From FEN-1099 sp964511015 (GTDB taxonomy: Bacteria > Lernaellota > Lernaellaia > Lernaellales > Lernaellaceae), in assembly GCA_964511015.1 (NCBI GenBank), contig CAZEDX010000009.1:22932-86931 (forward strand): a stretch of DNA of 64,000 nucleotides, written 5' to 3'. Under the pieces are notes generated by a model, which had not been told where the DNA came from, did no database searches, and saw only the letters and a list, made by a program, of their open reading frames with translations. Of this stretch, positions 1 through 9,009 are shown piece after piece (positions within the stretch are counted from its first letter, which is position 1; every line of letters starts with the position of its first letter). A program made the position numbers and the translations under genes.

Positions 1-1
1 T

Positions 2-616
2 TTCGATGGGGAATCTCTGCTGTGCCTGTGCAAAGCCGCGCGCCAGCTCAACCGCACCGATCTGGTGCCGGCCATCGAGCGGGCGGCCAAGACGATGGCG
101 GAGGTTTACACCGTTCGCGCGTGGAAAAAGGACCCCGATTCAAAGCTGACCAAGGGCTTCTACCAGTGGGGCAGCATGGCGTTCACTGAGTACTACGAAG
201 CCAAATGGAAGGACTACGAGTTGTACGGCGACGTGACGCTGGCGCTGGGGCATTGGATGATCCATACGCACAAGACGCTCAAGATGAAGCGCAACCACGC
301 CTACGCCCTCGAAGGCCTGATCAGCGCCTATCGCATCGCCAAAGCCCGCGGTGACAAAGCCGCCATGACCGATCTGCTCTACGTGATCGACCGCTCGTTG
401 TACAAGTTGACCGCGTGGCAGATCGGCAGCCCGCTGGCGCAAGAGAACAAGTACTTGCGCGAGCACCCGACCACCGACCCGCTCGCTGTCGGCGGCGTGA
501 TGAACGCGGAACAGGCCGGCATCAAGCGGCCTGGCGACACGCAGCACGAACTGCGCATCGACGTGACCCAACACCAGATGCATGCGGTGACGATGGCGCT
601 GACGTACGTGTACTGA
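2..616 (+). CDS. Helical hypothetical protein, 5' truncated by window edge
   Basis: The frame is open from base 2, so this is the C-terminal 204 residues of a longer protein. A GTG at 65 is in frame, but nothing marks it as the real start. The segment is mostly amphipathic helices with regularly spaced aromatic and Leu residues and ends in a compact motif (ELRIDVTQHQMHAVTMAL) before TGA. The pattern suggests an alpha/alpha-toroid fold, as in glycosidases, lyases and epimerases, but I cannot assign a family. It converges on aroB with 14 bases between them. The function is unknown and no catalytic residues can be named from this fragment. Confidence 0.6.
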   Translation, partial: FDGESLLCLCKAARQLNRTDLVPAIERAAKTMAEVYTVRAWKKDPDSKLTKGFYQWGSMAFTEYYEAKWKDYELYGDVTLALGHWMIHTHKTLKMKRNHAYALEGLISAYRIAKARGDKAAMTDLLYVIDRSLYKLTAWQIGSPLAQENKYLREHPTTDPLAVGGVMNAEQAGIKRPGDTQHELRIDVTQHQMHAVTMALTYVY

Positions 617-630
617 AGGGTGAAAGCGAA

Positions 631-1665
631 CTAGCCCCGCAATTCGTGGCACATGGCGGCGATCTCGTCGCGGCTGACTTCGGCCAACTCAGCATGGCCG
701 AGGCTGTTCAACAGCACCATGCGGATGCTGCGGTCGTGCCGCTTCTTGTCTTTGCCGATGGCATCAAGCACCGCGTCGCGGTCGGCTTTCACCCGGGTCG
801 GCAGACCAGCCTGCGCGATGAGGGCCTTCAGCGCGGCCGCTTCGTCCGGCGGTAATATTCCGCGGCGGACCGAGAGATTCGCGGCGGCGATCATGCCCAG
901 CCCGACCGCTTCGCCATGAGGCAGACCTGTAGCGCGCTCGAGGGCGTGGCCGATGGTATGCCCGAAATTGAGCAGTGCCCGCCTTCCGACGCGTTCGTCC
1001 TCGTCTTCAGCCACCAGGGTCGTCTTGATGCGCACACAGTCGGCGATGACGCGCGCCACGGCCCCGCGGTCGAGCGCCAGCACCTGGCCGAGGTTGTCTT
1101 GCAGGAAAGCGAACAGTTCGCGGTCGGCAATGGCCGCGTGTTTGATGGCTTCGGCCAATCCTTGCCCCAACTCGAAGCGAGGCAGGGTGGCCAGTAGCGA
1201 CGGATCTTCCAGCACGAAACGCGGCTGACAGAACGTGCCGACCAAATTTTTGTAGCCGTCGAGGTTGACGCCGTTCTTGCCGCCGATCGCCGCATCCAAC
1301 TGAGCCAGCAAGGTCGTGGGGACAAAGCCGAAGGCGAGCCCGCGCAAGTAGGTGGACGCCGCCAGGCCCACCAGGTCGCATACCACGCCGCCGCCGAAGC
1401 CTACGACGAACGCCTCGCGGTCCAACTCGAGGCCGAGAAAACGGCGATGGATTTCCTGCACCGAATAGACGGTCTTGTTTTCTTCGCCGGCCTGCACCAC
1501 GACCAGCGGATAGGGGGCCAGCACGCGGTGGTATAGCCGATCTACGTTTTCATCGGTGACGACCACAATTTGGCCGGCATCGATGCGCGAGGCAAAGTCT
1601 CGATAGCCGACGTCGAACAGGATCTCGCAGACACCACGGGCCGTGCGTAACGTCAGCGAATTCAT
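631..1665 (-). CDS. aroB: 3-dehydroquinate synthase
   Basis: AroB converts DAHP to 3-dehydroquinate, the second step of the shikimate pathway, in the cytoplasm with NAD+ and a divalent metal. At 344 residues it has normal family length. Visible motifs are GEENK at 60-64, the Gly-rich nucleotide loop GGGVVCD at 91-97, PTTLLAQLDAAIGGKNGVN at 116-134, and the metal ligands Glu172, His236 and His250 (in LPHGEAVGLGM). The ATG at 1665 lies 2 bases after the stop of the CapA-like gene, so aroB is probably the last gene of a three-gene operon. The shikimate kinase and other aro genes are not in the window. Confidence 0.95.
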   Translation of the reverse strand: MNSLTLRTARGVCEILFDVGYRDFASRIDAGQIVVVTDENVDRLYHRVLAPYPLVVVQAGEENKTVYSVQEIHRRFLGLELDREAFVVGFGGGVVCDLVGLAASTYLRGLAFGFVPTTLLAQLDAAIGGKNGVNLDGYKNLVGTFCQPRFVLEDPSLLATLPRFELGQGLAEAIKHAAIADRELFAFLQDNLGQVLALDRGAVARVIADCVRIKTTLVAEDEDERVGRRALLNFGHTIGHALERATGLPHGEAVGLGMIAAANLSVRRGILPPDEAAALKALIAQAGLPTRVKADRDAVLDAIGKDKKRHDRSIRMVLLNSLGHAELAEVSRDEIAAMCHELRG

Positions 1666-1667
1666 GG

Positions 1668-2873
1668 TTAGTCCATCGGTAGCGCGATGAAACGGCCGAA
1701 TTCGTCTTCGCCGCTCGGCGCTAGTCTGGCGAATTGCTCGGCATCGCCGGCGCGTTCGCCGAGCAGTCTGTAGGCGTCGGCGAATTCCGTCTCGTCCAAA
1801 AAGCGAGGCACGTATTCGGTGAGTTTGTTGTCCGACAGAATGGGGTAGACCTTCATCGTCCGGACCAGTTTGCCCTCGCGAATTTCAAACACCAGGCGAG
1901 CCACTAGGCCATAGGGGGGCGACTTCAGTTTCGCGAAGCGCCCCGGCGCGTTGAAAATGAAATTGCCGAGGTTGTAGACGATCCACTTGCCGTTGTACTT
2001 TTCCAATTCCTGGTAGCGATGCGCACCATGGCCGATGATCAGGTCGGCGCCGCCATCGATCAACTCGTGCGCGGCGTTGAGTTGCTTGTCCGAACGCCAA
2101 GCGTAGTTGCCGCCCCAGTGCGGGAAGACGATCACGTACAGGTCCGGGTACTTCTGGCGCAGCTGTCTGATCTCGGCCAGCATCTTGTCGATCTCCAGCC
2201 GTGCGGCGCCGCCCTTCTTGCCGCGCGCGTAAAAGCCGTATTCCAAATCGTACCGCTTGCTGTACTCGTAGCCGGCGAGGAAAGCGATGTGTAACGGCGC
2301 GCCGCCGATTCTCATTTCCGCAACGTAGGGGCGTTGCGCCAATTGTTCGTTGCGGCCCGCGCCGATCCAGGGAATGCCGACCTTGTGCAATGCCGCGAAG
2401 GTTTGTTTCAGCCCCTCCAGACCGTAGTCGAGTGTGTGGTTATTGGCCAGCGAGACGAGTCGGACCTTGTATTGGCGCAAGGTGGCCGGCGCCTTCTCAA
2501 TGTCGGTCCAATGCACATATTCCTTTTTGCCGCCGAGTTTGGACTGCTTTAGGTCGGTGATCGGCGTTTCGACGTTGAGCACGGAGAAATCGCTGCCCAT
2601 CATCAGCGGCTTGAGCTTGGCGAACGAGAAATCGTAACCGCGTTCGCGCAACAGCGTCCGGATCGTCTGGCCGTAACTTTCGCCGAAGCTGGTGTCGCCG
2701 CCGAACACCATCGACACGCGATCGGCAAAGACGCCGTAGTCCTCCATTGCCGGCGGTTCCGGCGCGGCCGGCGACGGGTCTTTCTTTTCTTTTGAACACG
2801 CCGCGAGCACGAACAAACTGATCACCAGGGCACCTATCAACAAGCGGCGCGGCCACAAACGGCAATGGGGCAT
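1668..2873 (-). CDS. CapA/PgsA-like metallophosphatase-fold lipoprotein
   Basis: A 401-residue lipoprotein. A basic N terminus and hydrophobic segment run to a lipobox LAAC with Cys26, followed by a Pro-rich linker. The rest matches the PGA_cap (CapA) family: GGDTSF near the start of the domain, NNHTLDYG, FPHWGGNY, GHGAHRYQ and YNLGNFIFN. These mark the calcineurin-like metal site typical of proteins linked to poly-gamma-glutamate capsule assembly, although many family members have unknown substrates. I chose the ATG at 2873 because it places the lipobox correctly; the frame is open further upstream but would overlap the DUF3795 gene. No capB or capC is nearby, so a capsule role is not supported by context. 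Confidence 0.85.
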   Translation of the reverse strand: MPHCRLWPRRLLIGALVISLFVLAACSKEKKDPSPAAPEPPAMEDYGVFADRVSMVFGGDTSFGESYGQTIRTLLRERGYDFSFAKLKPLMMGSDFSVLNVETPITDLKQSKLGGKKEYVHWTDIEKAPATLRQYKVRLVSLANNHTLDYGLEGLKQTFAALHKVGIPWIGAGRNEQLAQRPYVAEMRIGGAPLHIAFLAGYEYSKRYDLEYGFYARGKKGGAARLEIDKMLAEIRQLRQKYPDLYVIVFPHWGGNYAWRSDKQLNAAHELIDGGADLIIGHGAHRYQELEKYNGKWIVYNLGNFIFNAPGRFAKLKSPPYGLVARLVFEIREGKLVRTMKVYPILSDNKLTEYVPRFLDETEFADAYRLLGERAGDAEQFARLAPSGEDEFGRFIALPMD

Positions 2874-2875
2874 GC

Positions 2876-3229
2876 TTACATCCTTTTGGTAGTGCGTTTG
2901 TCCCGCAAATACACGTCGCGACCTTGGTCGCGCAGCATGGCCAGCGCGCCGGGGCGATCGGAGCGGAACACGACGGCCATCAGTTTGGACAAGAAATTGT
3001 TGAGCTTCGGGCATTCACGAAAGTCGCGTCCGGACGGGAAGTCGGGACATTCGGCGCAGGTGATCAAGCCCTTGGCGACCACGCACTTGCGCACGGGGCA
3101 GCCCGCGAATGGCGCCTCGACCTGACAGCCGGCGCAACGGCCCTGTTCGAACTTGCGGCAGTTTGAGCAGAACAACCCGCATGGGGCGATATGCTCATCG
3201 CGCGACGGTTGGGAAATCGCCGGCACCAT
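2876..3229 (-). CDS. DUF3795 cysteine-rich protein
   Basis: A 117-residue soluble protein with a Cys-rich first half: APCGLFCSNCRKF, then CAGCQ, CPVRKC and CAEC. This spacing fits the DUF3795 family, thought to bind zinc or an Fe-S cluster; its biochemical role is not established. The start at 3229 is set by a strong ribosome site (CCGGAGGCAAC) directly upstream. Its stop is 2 bases before the CapA-like start, so it heads the DUF3795-CapA-aroB operon. It diverges from mtnA with about 130 bases between, which must hold both promoters. Confidence 0.8.
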   Translation of the reverse strand: MVPAISQPSRDEHIAPCGLFCSNCRKFEQGRCAGCQVEAPFAGCPVRKCVVAKGLITCAECPDFPSGRDFRECPKLNNFLSKLMAVVFRSDRPGALAMLRDQGRDVYLRDKRTTKRM

Positions 3230-3359
3230 GTTGCCTCCGGTTTCGTTCGATCCGACGCCCGTTTTATAGCATTGGGCCGACGTTTCGCCAAATCGTCGCC
3301 GAGCCGCTTGACACCGCGCTCCGGGGCGCCTTGAATCGCGGCAAAGGAGTCTGAGCAAG

Positions 3360-4391
3360 ATGGGTTTTTCCACAATTCGCTGGGACAGTGATGCGGTGGT
3401 GTTGATCGATCAGCGCCGCCTGCCGACCGAAGAGGTGTACGTGCGGCTGACTACGCCCGAGGCCGTGGCTCAGGCCATCAAAGATATGGTGGTGCGGGGC
3501 GCGCCGGCGATTGGTGACACCGCGGCCTACGGTTTGGCCTTGGGGGCGTTGCAGGCCACCGATGCCGATCTCGATCGGCGCTGGAATGAGCTATGCACGA
3601 TGTTCGCCCAGGCGCGGCCGACCGCGGTCAACCTGGGTTGGGCGGTGGAGCGCCTGCGTCGTGTCTACACCGCGGTGCGGCCGCAAGGACCGGCGGCGGT
3701 GCGCGATGCGTTGCTGGCCGAGGCGCATCGCATTTGGCAAGAAGACGTTGACTCCTGCCGCGCCATGGGCGCCAACGGGGCGGCATTGGTTCCGGCCAAG
3801 TCACGCATACTGACCCACTGCAATGCCGGTGCGCTGGCCACCGGCGACTATGGCACGGCCCTCGGAGTGATCCGGGCGGCTCATGAGCAGGGGAAGGTGG
3901 CTATGGTCTTTGCCGACGAGACCCGGCCGTTCTTGCAGGGCGCGCGCTTGACCGCATGGGAACTTCACGCCGACGGCATTCCGGTTACCCTGATTTCCGA
4001 CAACATGAGCGGTCACCTGATGGCCCGCGGGGAAATCGACCTGGCCGTAACCGGTGCCGACCGAATTGCCGCCAATGGAGATACCGCAAATAAAATCGGC
4101 ACTTACATGGTGGCGGCGCTATGCGCGCGGCACGGCTTGCCGTTCTACATCGCGGCGCCGCTGTCGACCATCGACCTGGCCTGTCCCAACGGCGCACACA
4201 TACCGATCGAGGAGCGGCCGGTGCGGGAAGTGACTCATGTGTTCGATCAGGTCCAGATTGCGCCGCGCGGTGTCGCCGTGCGCAATCCGGCCTTTGATGT
4301 AACACCGGCCGAATTGATTACCGCGATCATTACGGAAAAGGGCGTGGTACGCCCGCCGTTCGGGCCGGGATTGGCGGCTTTGTTCAAGTAA
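3360..4391 (+). CDS. mtnA: S-methyl-5-thioribose-1-phosphate isomerase
   Basis: MtnA isomerises methylthioribose-1-phosphate to methylthioribulose-1-phosphate in the methionine salvage pathway. The 343-residue protein has the full signature set: VVRGAPAIGDTAAYG at 44-58, ILTHCNAGALATGDYGTALG around catalytic Cys154, DETRPFLQGARLTAWEL, ISDNMSGHLM, and GADRIAANGDTANKIGTYMV with catalytic Asp233. An AGGAG 10 bases upstream supports the ATG at 3360. eIF2B-alpha-like relatives exist, but the Cys/Asp pair supports the salvage enzyme. No mtnK, mtnB or mtnD genes are adjacent, so the rest of the pathway lies elsewhere or ends in a different shunt. Confidence 0.95.
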   Translation: MGFSTIRWDSDAVVLIDQRRLPTEEVYVRLTTPEAVAQAIKDMVVRGAPAIGDTAAYGLALGALQATDADLDRRWNELCTMFAQARPTAVNLGWAVERLRRVYTAVRPQGPAAVRDALLAEAHRIWQEDVDSCRAMGANGAALVPAKSRILTHCNAGALATGDYGTALGVIRAAHEQGKVAMVFADETRPFLQGARLTAWELHADGIPVTLISDNMSGHLMARGEIDLAVTGADRIAANGDTANKIGTYMVAALCARHGLPFYIAAPLSTIDLACPNGAHIPIEERPVREVTHVFDQVQIAPRGVAVRNPAFDVTPAELITAIITEKGVVRPPFGPGLAALFK

Positions 4392-4409
4392 TGCAAGGAA
4401 AGCAGGCGT

Positions 4410-4438
4410 TTGCTTGCCACGCTCAGGCTGTGTAAAAT
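4410..4438 (+). promoter_or_regulatory. Possible sigma70-type promoter
   Basis: TTGCTT (4410-4415) and TAAAAT (4433-4438) are separated by 17 bases, upstream of the PATAN regulator at 4511. The -10 matches consensus at five of six positions; the -35 is weak. Confidence 0.4.
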
Positions 4439-4510
4439 CACCGCTCGGGTTATGGCGATACTTGCCACGTTTTCATTGTGGGCGAGGAATCCCTGACAGG
4501 GGGCAGATTC

Positions 4511-6727
4511 ATGCCGAAACGTATCCTGGTCGTGGATGACGACCGGAATATCGGACAAATTCTTCACGCGTCGTTCAGCTCCAAGGGCTACGAGACGATT
4601 GTTTCACGCAATGGCGAAGATGCAATCGTCAAATTCAGCGAAGTACAGCCGGATCTGGTGCTGCTGGATGTGTTGTTGCCCAAGATGAACGGTTGGGAAG
4701 TGTGCCGGGCGCTCAAGGACACCGAGGCCGGCAAGCAGACCCCGATCATTCTCATGAGCGCGGTCTACAAGAACTACAAGATGCAGCAGGACGCCAAACA
4801 GAAGTACGGCGCCGACGACTTCATGGAAAAACCGTTCCAACTTTCGCGCCTGCTGGACAAGGTGACCTCGTTGCTCGGCCCAGGCGATCCGACGGCCGTG
4901 CCGGTCGAGGAAGAGGCCGCCTCTACGGCCGGTGAACCGGCGCGAGCGCAAATCAGCCTGGAAGGCGAACTCAATCAGACGATGAGCTTCGCCGAGTTGT
5001 TGCACACCGTGTATGTGATGGGTCGCAGCGGCTACCTGTTGGTGCGCCGCAACGAGGCGGAAAAAGAAATCGCGATCAAAGACGGCTACCCGGTCAGCGT
5101 GCGCACGACCGTCGAAGACGAGTACTTCGGCAACTTCCTGGTGCGCAAGCGCCGCATCACCTCCGAGCAGCGCGACGAATCCGTCGAGCGCATGCGCAAA
5201 TCGAACCGCCTGCAGGGTACGATCCTGATCGAGATGGGCGTGCTCACACCGCACGAATTGGTTAAGTACCTGCGCTTGCAGATGCGCGAAAAGATTTTCG
5301 ACATCTTCAGTTGGGTCGACGGCATCTACAAGTTCACCGAAAACGAAGAGGTGCAAGGCGACATCACGACGCTCGACATGAGCACCGCCAACGTGATCAA
5401 TGAAGGCGTGCGTGACCACTACACCCTCGATCGGTTGCTGCCGCAGATCGACGAATGGCGCGACAAGTACCTGCGCCCGGGCACTAACCTGCATTATCGG
5501 TTCCAGGACATCGAGCTGACCCCGCGCGAATCGGCGATGTTGCAGGAAATCGACGGCACGCGTTCGGTCGACGAACTGCTCGGCCTGGTCGATCTGGACA
5601 CCACGCGCGCCTATCAGATCGTGTTCACGCTGGTCACCTGCGAGATGGTCGAACTCATCGACAAAGCGCTGGACCAGCCCGAAGCGATTATCGACATCAG
5701 CGAGGCGACCCCGCCGCCCAAGCCGATCGATCCGCCCAAGGCCGCGCCGAAAGCAGAACCTCGGCCGGTGCCGCCGCCTAAGCCCGAACCGAAACCGGAG
5801 CCCAGACCGGAACCCAAACCGGTGCCGCCACCGGTCGCCAAGGCGGCTGCGCCCGTCGAGCCGGAGCCGGAAGCCGAAGAAGAAGAGGCAGCGTTACCGG
5901 TGGGCGAAGAGGAAGAAGCGGAAATGCCGGAAGACGAGGCCGAACTGCGCCGGCGAGTGGCGGCGGTCTACGACCGGGTGGTGCAAGGCACCTACTTCCA
6001 GGTGCTCGGCGTCAGCGACAATCCGACCGAGCACGAGGTGCGCACCAGCTACTACCGCATGGCAAAGGAATTCCACCCCGACCGGTTTTTCGGCAAAGCC
6101 AGCGCCGACGTGAAGGCCAAGGTCGAGGAAATCTTCCGCCAGGCCGCCAAGGCCTACGACGCGCTGAATACGCAGGAAAAGATTCTGCAGTACAAGAACA
6201 AGGTCGAGTCGAAAGACGAAGCGCCTAAGACCGATGTGCGCATCGAGGGCGTGAAGAAGATCATTGTCGCCGAACAGCATTTCCAGAACGGCAAGCAGTA
6301 CCTCAAGGAAAAGCGCTTCGCACGCGCGGCGGCCGAATTCAAATCGGCGATGGAAGTCAGCGGCAGCGAAGCCGAGTACGTGGCTTACTACGGCTGGGCG
6401 CTGTACAACATTCCCTACGAGAAAGACATCAGCGAAGAAGACAAGAAACTGTTCGCCGGCGAATCCGCCGCGGATCTGCAGTTCAACGGCCGCGAGGCGC
6501 TCAACCGCGCCATCCAGTTCAACCCCCGTTCCGAGCGGGCGTACCTGTTCCTGGGCGCCATCTACAAACGGCAGGGGTTGAAGGAATTCGCGGAGAAGCA
6601 GTACGAAAAGGCGCTGATCTGCAACCCGAACTGCATCGAAGCGTTGCGCGAACTGCGCTTGATCAAACTCGAAGAACAGAAGAAAGACCGCAAAAAGTCC
6701 TTTTTCGACCGTTTGCTGGGAAGATAG
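4511..6727 (+). CDS. Receiver-PATAN-J domain-TPR regulator (canonical motifs)
   Basis: A 738-residue cytoplasmic signalling protein. Residues 1-120 are a response-regulator receiver with the acidic pair Asp10/Asp11, phospho-acceptor Asp53 (LVLLDVLLP) and Lys107 (MEKPF). Residues about 148-300 are a PATAN (DUF4388) module beginning SLEGELNQTMSFAELLH. A long Pro/Glu-rich linker spans about 398-485. A J domain (YFQVLGVSDNPTEHEVR) carries an intact HPD motif at 522-524, followed by TPR-like helices to the end. J domains normally stimulate Hsp70; PATAN domains occur in deltaproteobacterial and cyanobacterial signalling. Three paralogues lie at 23.8-30.6 kb, two of them with J domains, and only this one has both catalytic motifs intact. 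The ATG at 4511 follows a G-rich ribosome site. Confidence 0.85.
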   Translation: MPKRILVVDDDRNIGQILHASFSSKGYETIVSRNGEDAIVKFSEVQPDLVLLDVLLPKMNGWEVCRALKDTEAGKQTPIILMSAVYKNYKMQQDAKQKYGADDFMEKPFQLSRLLDKVTSLLGPGDPTAVPVEEEAASTAGEPARAQISLEGELNQTMSFAELLHTVYVMGRSGYLLVRRNEAEKEIAIKDGYPVSVRTTVEDEYFGNFLVRKRRITSEQRDESVERMRKSNRLQGTILIEMGVLTPHELVKYLRLQMREKIFDIFSWVDGIYKFTENEEVQGDITTLDMSTANVINEGVRDHYTLDRLLPQIDEWRDKYLRPGTNLHYRFQDIELTPRESAMLQEIDGTRSVDELLGLVDLDTTRAYQIVFTLVTCEMVELIDKALDQPEAIIDISEATPPPKPIDPPKAAPKAEPRPVPPPKPEPKPEPRPEPKPVPPPVAKAAAPVEPEPEAEEEEAALPVGEEEEAEMPEDEAELRRRVAAVYDRVVQGTYFQVLGVSDNPTEHEVRTSYYRMAKEFHPDRFFGKASADVKAKVEEIFRQAAKAYDALNTQEKILQYKNKVESKDEAPKTDVRIEGVKKIIVAEQHFQNGKQYLKEKRFARAAAEFKSAMEVSGSEAEYVAYYGWALYNIPYEKDISEEDKKLFAGESAADLQFNGREALNRAIQFNPRSERAYLFLGAIYKRQGLKEFAEKQYEKALICNPNCIEALRELRLIKLEEQKKDRKKSFFDRLLGR

Positions 6728-6760
6728 GCCGGAACCTTTTGTGAAACGAGGCCCGCACCT

Positions 6761-7354
6761 ATGCTGGAAAAGCTGAATCCGTTACTCGTCAAGCTCCAGC
6801 CCCTGGAGCCGTTGCTGCTGATCGTGGGAATCCTCGTCATTATCGCGTTGCTCGTCGTCGCCATCGTGCGGCAGCGGCGCGCGGCCCAGGTCATCAACGT
6901 GGTCACCGCCAACTTCGCCAACCTGCGCACCAAGCTCGATGAATCCGTTACCCGCCAGAAGTCTCAACTCGAGGAAGGGCTGGCGTCGGTGCGCAAGCAA
7001 CTGCAACAGGTCATCGAAGGACAGCAGCGCGAAGCCACCGACTCGGGCGACGTGCGCCGCCGGCTGGAAGATCTCGGCAACGCCGTGCGCGACTCCGTGT
7101 ATCAAGTGCAGGAAAGCGTATCCTCTGCCGGACAGAACGACAGCTTGCGGCAGGCGGTCGGCGAATTGCGTGCGAGGATGGAAGAGCTGATTGAGGAACT
7201 GTCCTGGACGAACAACTGGTTCGTCGATCTCAAAGCGCTGGAAAACGCCGTGATCAACCTCGTCGGTCCGGCCAAGATGCGTAAGCTGATCGACAAGGAA
7301 CGGTCGATTTCCCAGGCGGCGGGCGAGGAATTCATCAAGAAGAGCGGCCTGTAG
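6761..7354 (+). CDS. Single-pass membrane protein with coiled coil
   Basis: A 197-residue protein of unknown function. One hydrophobic helix at about residues 18-38 is followed by a basic RQRR stop-transfer and then a long, charged heptad-like region (about 45-165) rich in Gln, Glu, Arg and Leu, consistent with a cytoplasmic coiled coil. It follows the PATAN regulator by 33 bases on the same strand and may be cotranscribed with it, which would suit a membrane anchor or partner for that regulator; this is inference. It is not a clear RmuC, methyl-accepting or ATP synthase b-type protein. It converges on the glycosyltransferase with 18 bases between. Confidence 0.7.
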   Translation: MLEKLNPLLVKLQPLEPLLLIVGILVIIALLVVAIVRQRRAAQVINVVTANFANLRTKLDESVTRQKSQLEEGLASVRKQLQQVIEGQQREATDSGDVRRRLEDLGNAVRDSVYQVQESVSSAGQNDSLRQAVGELRARMEELIEELSWTNNWFVDLKALENAVINLVGPAKMRKLIDKERSISQAAGEEFIKKSGL

Positions 7355-7372
7355 CCCGCGGTTCACTCCCTC

Positions 7373-8983
7373 TTATTGCGCCCGGCGAAACACCCGTAGA
7401 TCCGATTGCGGGGCCGCGGAGTCTTGCACGTAGTGCGCTTGCACCCACGTTTCCAGCTCGCGGAACGGGCAGAAGGGCGCGCACTCGACCGGCGGGAAAA
7501 CGACGAACCGCGGCGGCCGGGCTTCGAGATCGGCCAGCAGCGTGCGCCGGCTGCGCTGAACCTGCTCGTCCTCCGTCGCGTGCCAGCCGCCGAACTTGTA
7601 CGGCAGATTCGCCGCGACTTCGAAGTACATGTAGTGCTTGGTCGGCGCGCGCCGCTGCGCCCAGAAGTAGATTTGCGGCGCGTACGGCCACACGTACAGG
7701 CCGTCGGCAGGCCGGGTGACGGATTTGATATAGCGGCCGATCCACTGCAGGCTTTCGTCGCGCTCGCGATTGCCGAGGTTGTTGTCGTCGTAGGTGTAGA
7801 CGGCGACCAGCTCGTAGCGCGCCATGCGCTCCCCGCGGAAATACGACTGCGCCATCAGCGCCGATTGAATCAGTTCGAAGCGCACGGCCGTCAGCGCCGC
7901 CCCGATAGCAACCACGTAGATCGCCCAGCGCCAGCGGCGCGGAGCCAGCAGTTCTTCCGCCCGGCCGAAGGCGTAGCCGGCGGCCAGGGCGAGCGGCGCC
8001 GAGAGGATGATCATGTAGTGCTTGAAGAACCGCGAGCCAGCCACGATTGCGACAACGGCGGCGGCGAGATAAAGCAAATGCCGACCGAAGCCGCGCCGTC
8101 CTTCGGGATAGGCGAAGTACAGCAACGTGCCGACCAATACCGACAGCCACGCCGGCCAGGCTCGCGGCAGGTGTTCGCCGAGGCGTTTGCCGAGCATGTC
8201 GGCGGCTTCGCTGAAGTTGCTGGCGCCCAAGTAGTTGGTGAGGCGGCCGGGGTGAAGGTCGTGCAGCATCGTGTCCAGCCCGCCGCGCGCGGCCCACACC
8301 GCGCCGACCGCCAGCAACGGCAAGACGAACCCCAGCGCCAACCAAGCCGACTCGCGTGCGAAGGCCATCATGCTGTTGCGACGCAGCGCCGGCAGCCAGA
8401 GCGCGGCAACGGCGACGAACAGAAGCGCCTGCTGCTTCATCAACAACGCGATGCCGAGCATTGCGCCGCCCAACACGATGGGCCAAAGGCGCGGACGTTC
8501 TTGTGTGGCGGACACCAAGGTCAAGCCAAACGCTACGAAAAAGCTCATCCATGATTCGTAGTTGGGGCAGTTGGCCGCCGACGGGATCACGCCCGCGAGC
8601 AGCGCATAGAAAAAGGCGGTGGCCACGGCGGCGGCCGGTCCGGCGGACTGCCAGGCCAGGCGCGCCAGGCACAGCAACACCAACAGGTGCAGGAACGCGG
8701 CCAGGAAATAGATGGGCGTCAGCCGCTGGCCGAATAGCCGGAAGCACGCCGCGAAGACTAGATAGGCGCCCGGCGGTTTGGTTTCCACACAGTGTTCATA
8801 AATCGTGCCGCCGGCAAGCAGGTCGTTGGCGCCGTAGGAGATGCCGGCGAGGTCCGGATCGCAGAAGTCGTTGGTGTAGCTCGGCACGCGCATGTACAAC
8901 AACAGCGCGCCGGCCAGAATCAACAGGCCGGCCACCAACCAACGAGTGTGTCGAGAGGATTCCACCAAAGAGATGATCGGCAA
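7373..8983 (-). CDS. GT-C family membrane glycosyltransferase (ArnT/PMT-like)
   Basis: A 536-residue polytopic membrane protein with a signal-anchor helix, an acidic first loop (NDFCDPDLAG) and the VETKPPGAYL motif typical of GT39-like enzymes, which use polyprenyl-phosphate sugars. Many Leu/Ala-rich segments follow, then a C-terminal soluble domain of about 150 residues. The likely role is transfer of a sugar from a lipid carrier to lipid or protein on the periplasmic side; donor and acceptor are unknown. The TTG start at 8983 has no good ribosome site, and a GTG at 8965 is an alternative. The stop of the upstream radical SAM gene lies 26 bases before the start. Confidence 0.8.
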   Translation of the reverse strand: MPIISLVESSRHTRWLVAGLLILAGALLLYMRVPSYTNDFCDPDLAGISYGANDLLAGGTIYEHCVETKPPGAYLVFAACFRLFGQRLTPIYFLAAFLHLLVLLCLARLAWQSAGPAAAVATAFFYALLAGVIPSAANCPNYESWMSFFVAFGLTLVSATQERPRLWPIVLGGAMLGIALLMKQQALLFVAVAALWLPALRRNSMMAFARESAWLALGFVLPLLAVGAVWAARGGLDTMLHDLHPGRLTNYLGASNFSEAADMLGKRLGEHLPRAWPAWLSVLVGTLLYFAYPEGRRGFGRHLLYLAAAVVAIVAGSRFFKHYMIILSAPLALAAGYAFGRAEELLAPRRWRWAIYVVAIGAALTAVRFELIQSALMAQSYFRGERMARYELVAVYTYDDNNLGNRERDESLQWIGRYIKSVTRPADGLYVWPYAPQIYFWAQRRAPTKHYMYFEVAANLPYKFGGWHATEDEQVQRSRRTLLADLEARPPRFVVFPPVECAPFCPFRELETWVQAHYVQDSAAPQSDLRVFRRAQ

Positions 8984-9009
8984 CGAAGGCGGTGGCTGTC
9001 AACCGGCGG

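Noticed and set aside
7406..8554. Plus-strand frame of 382 codons opposite the GT-C gene
   Set aside because: Antisense shadow rich in Arg, Gln and His with no recognisable motif.
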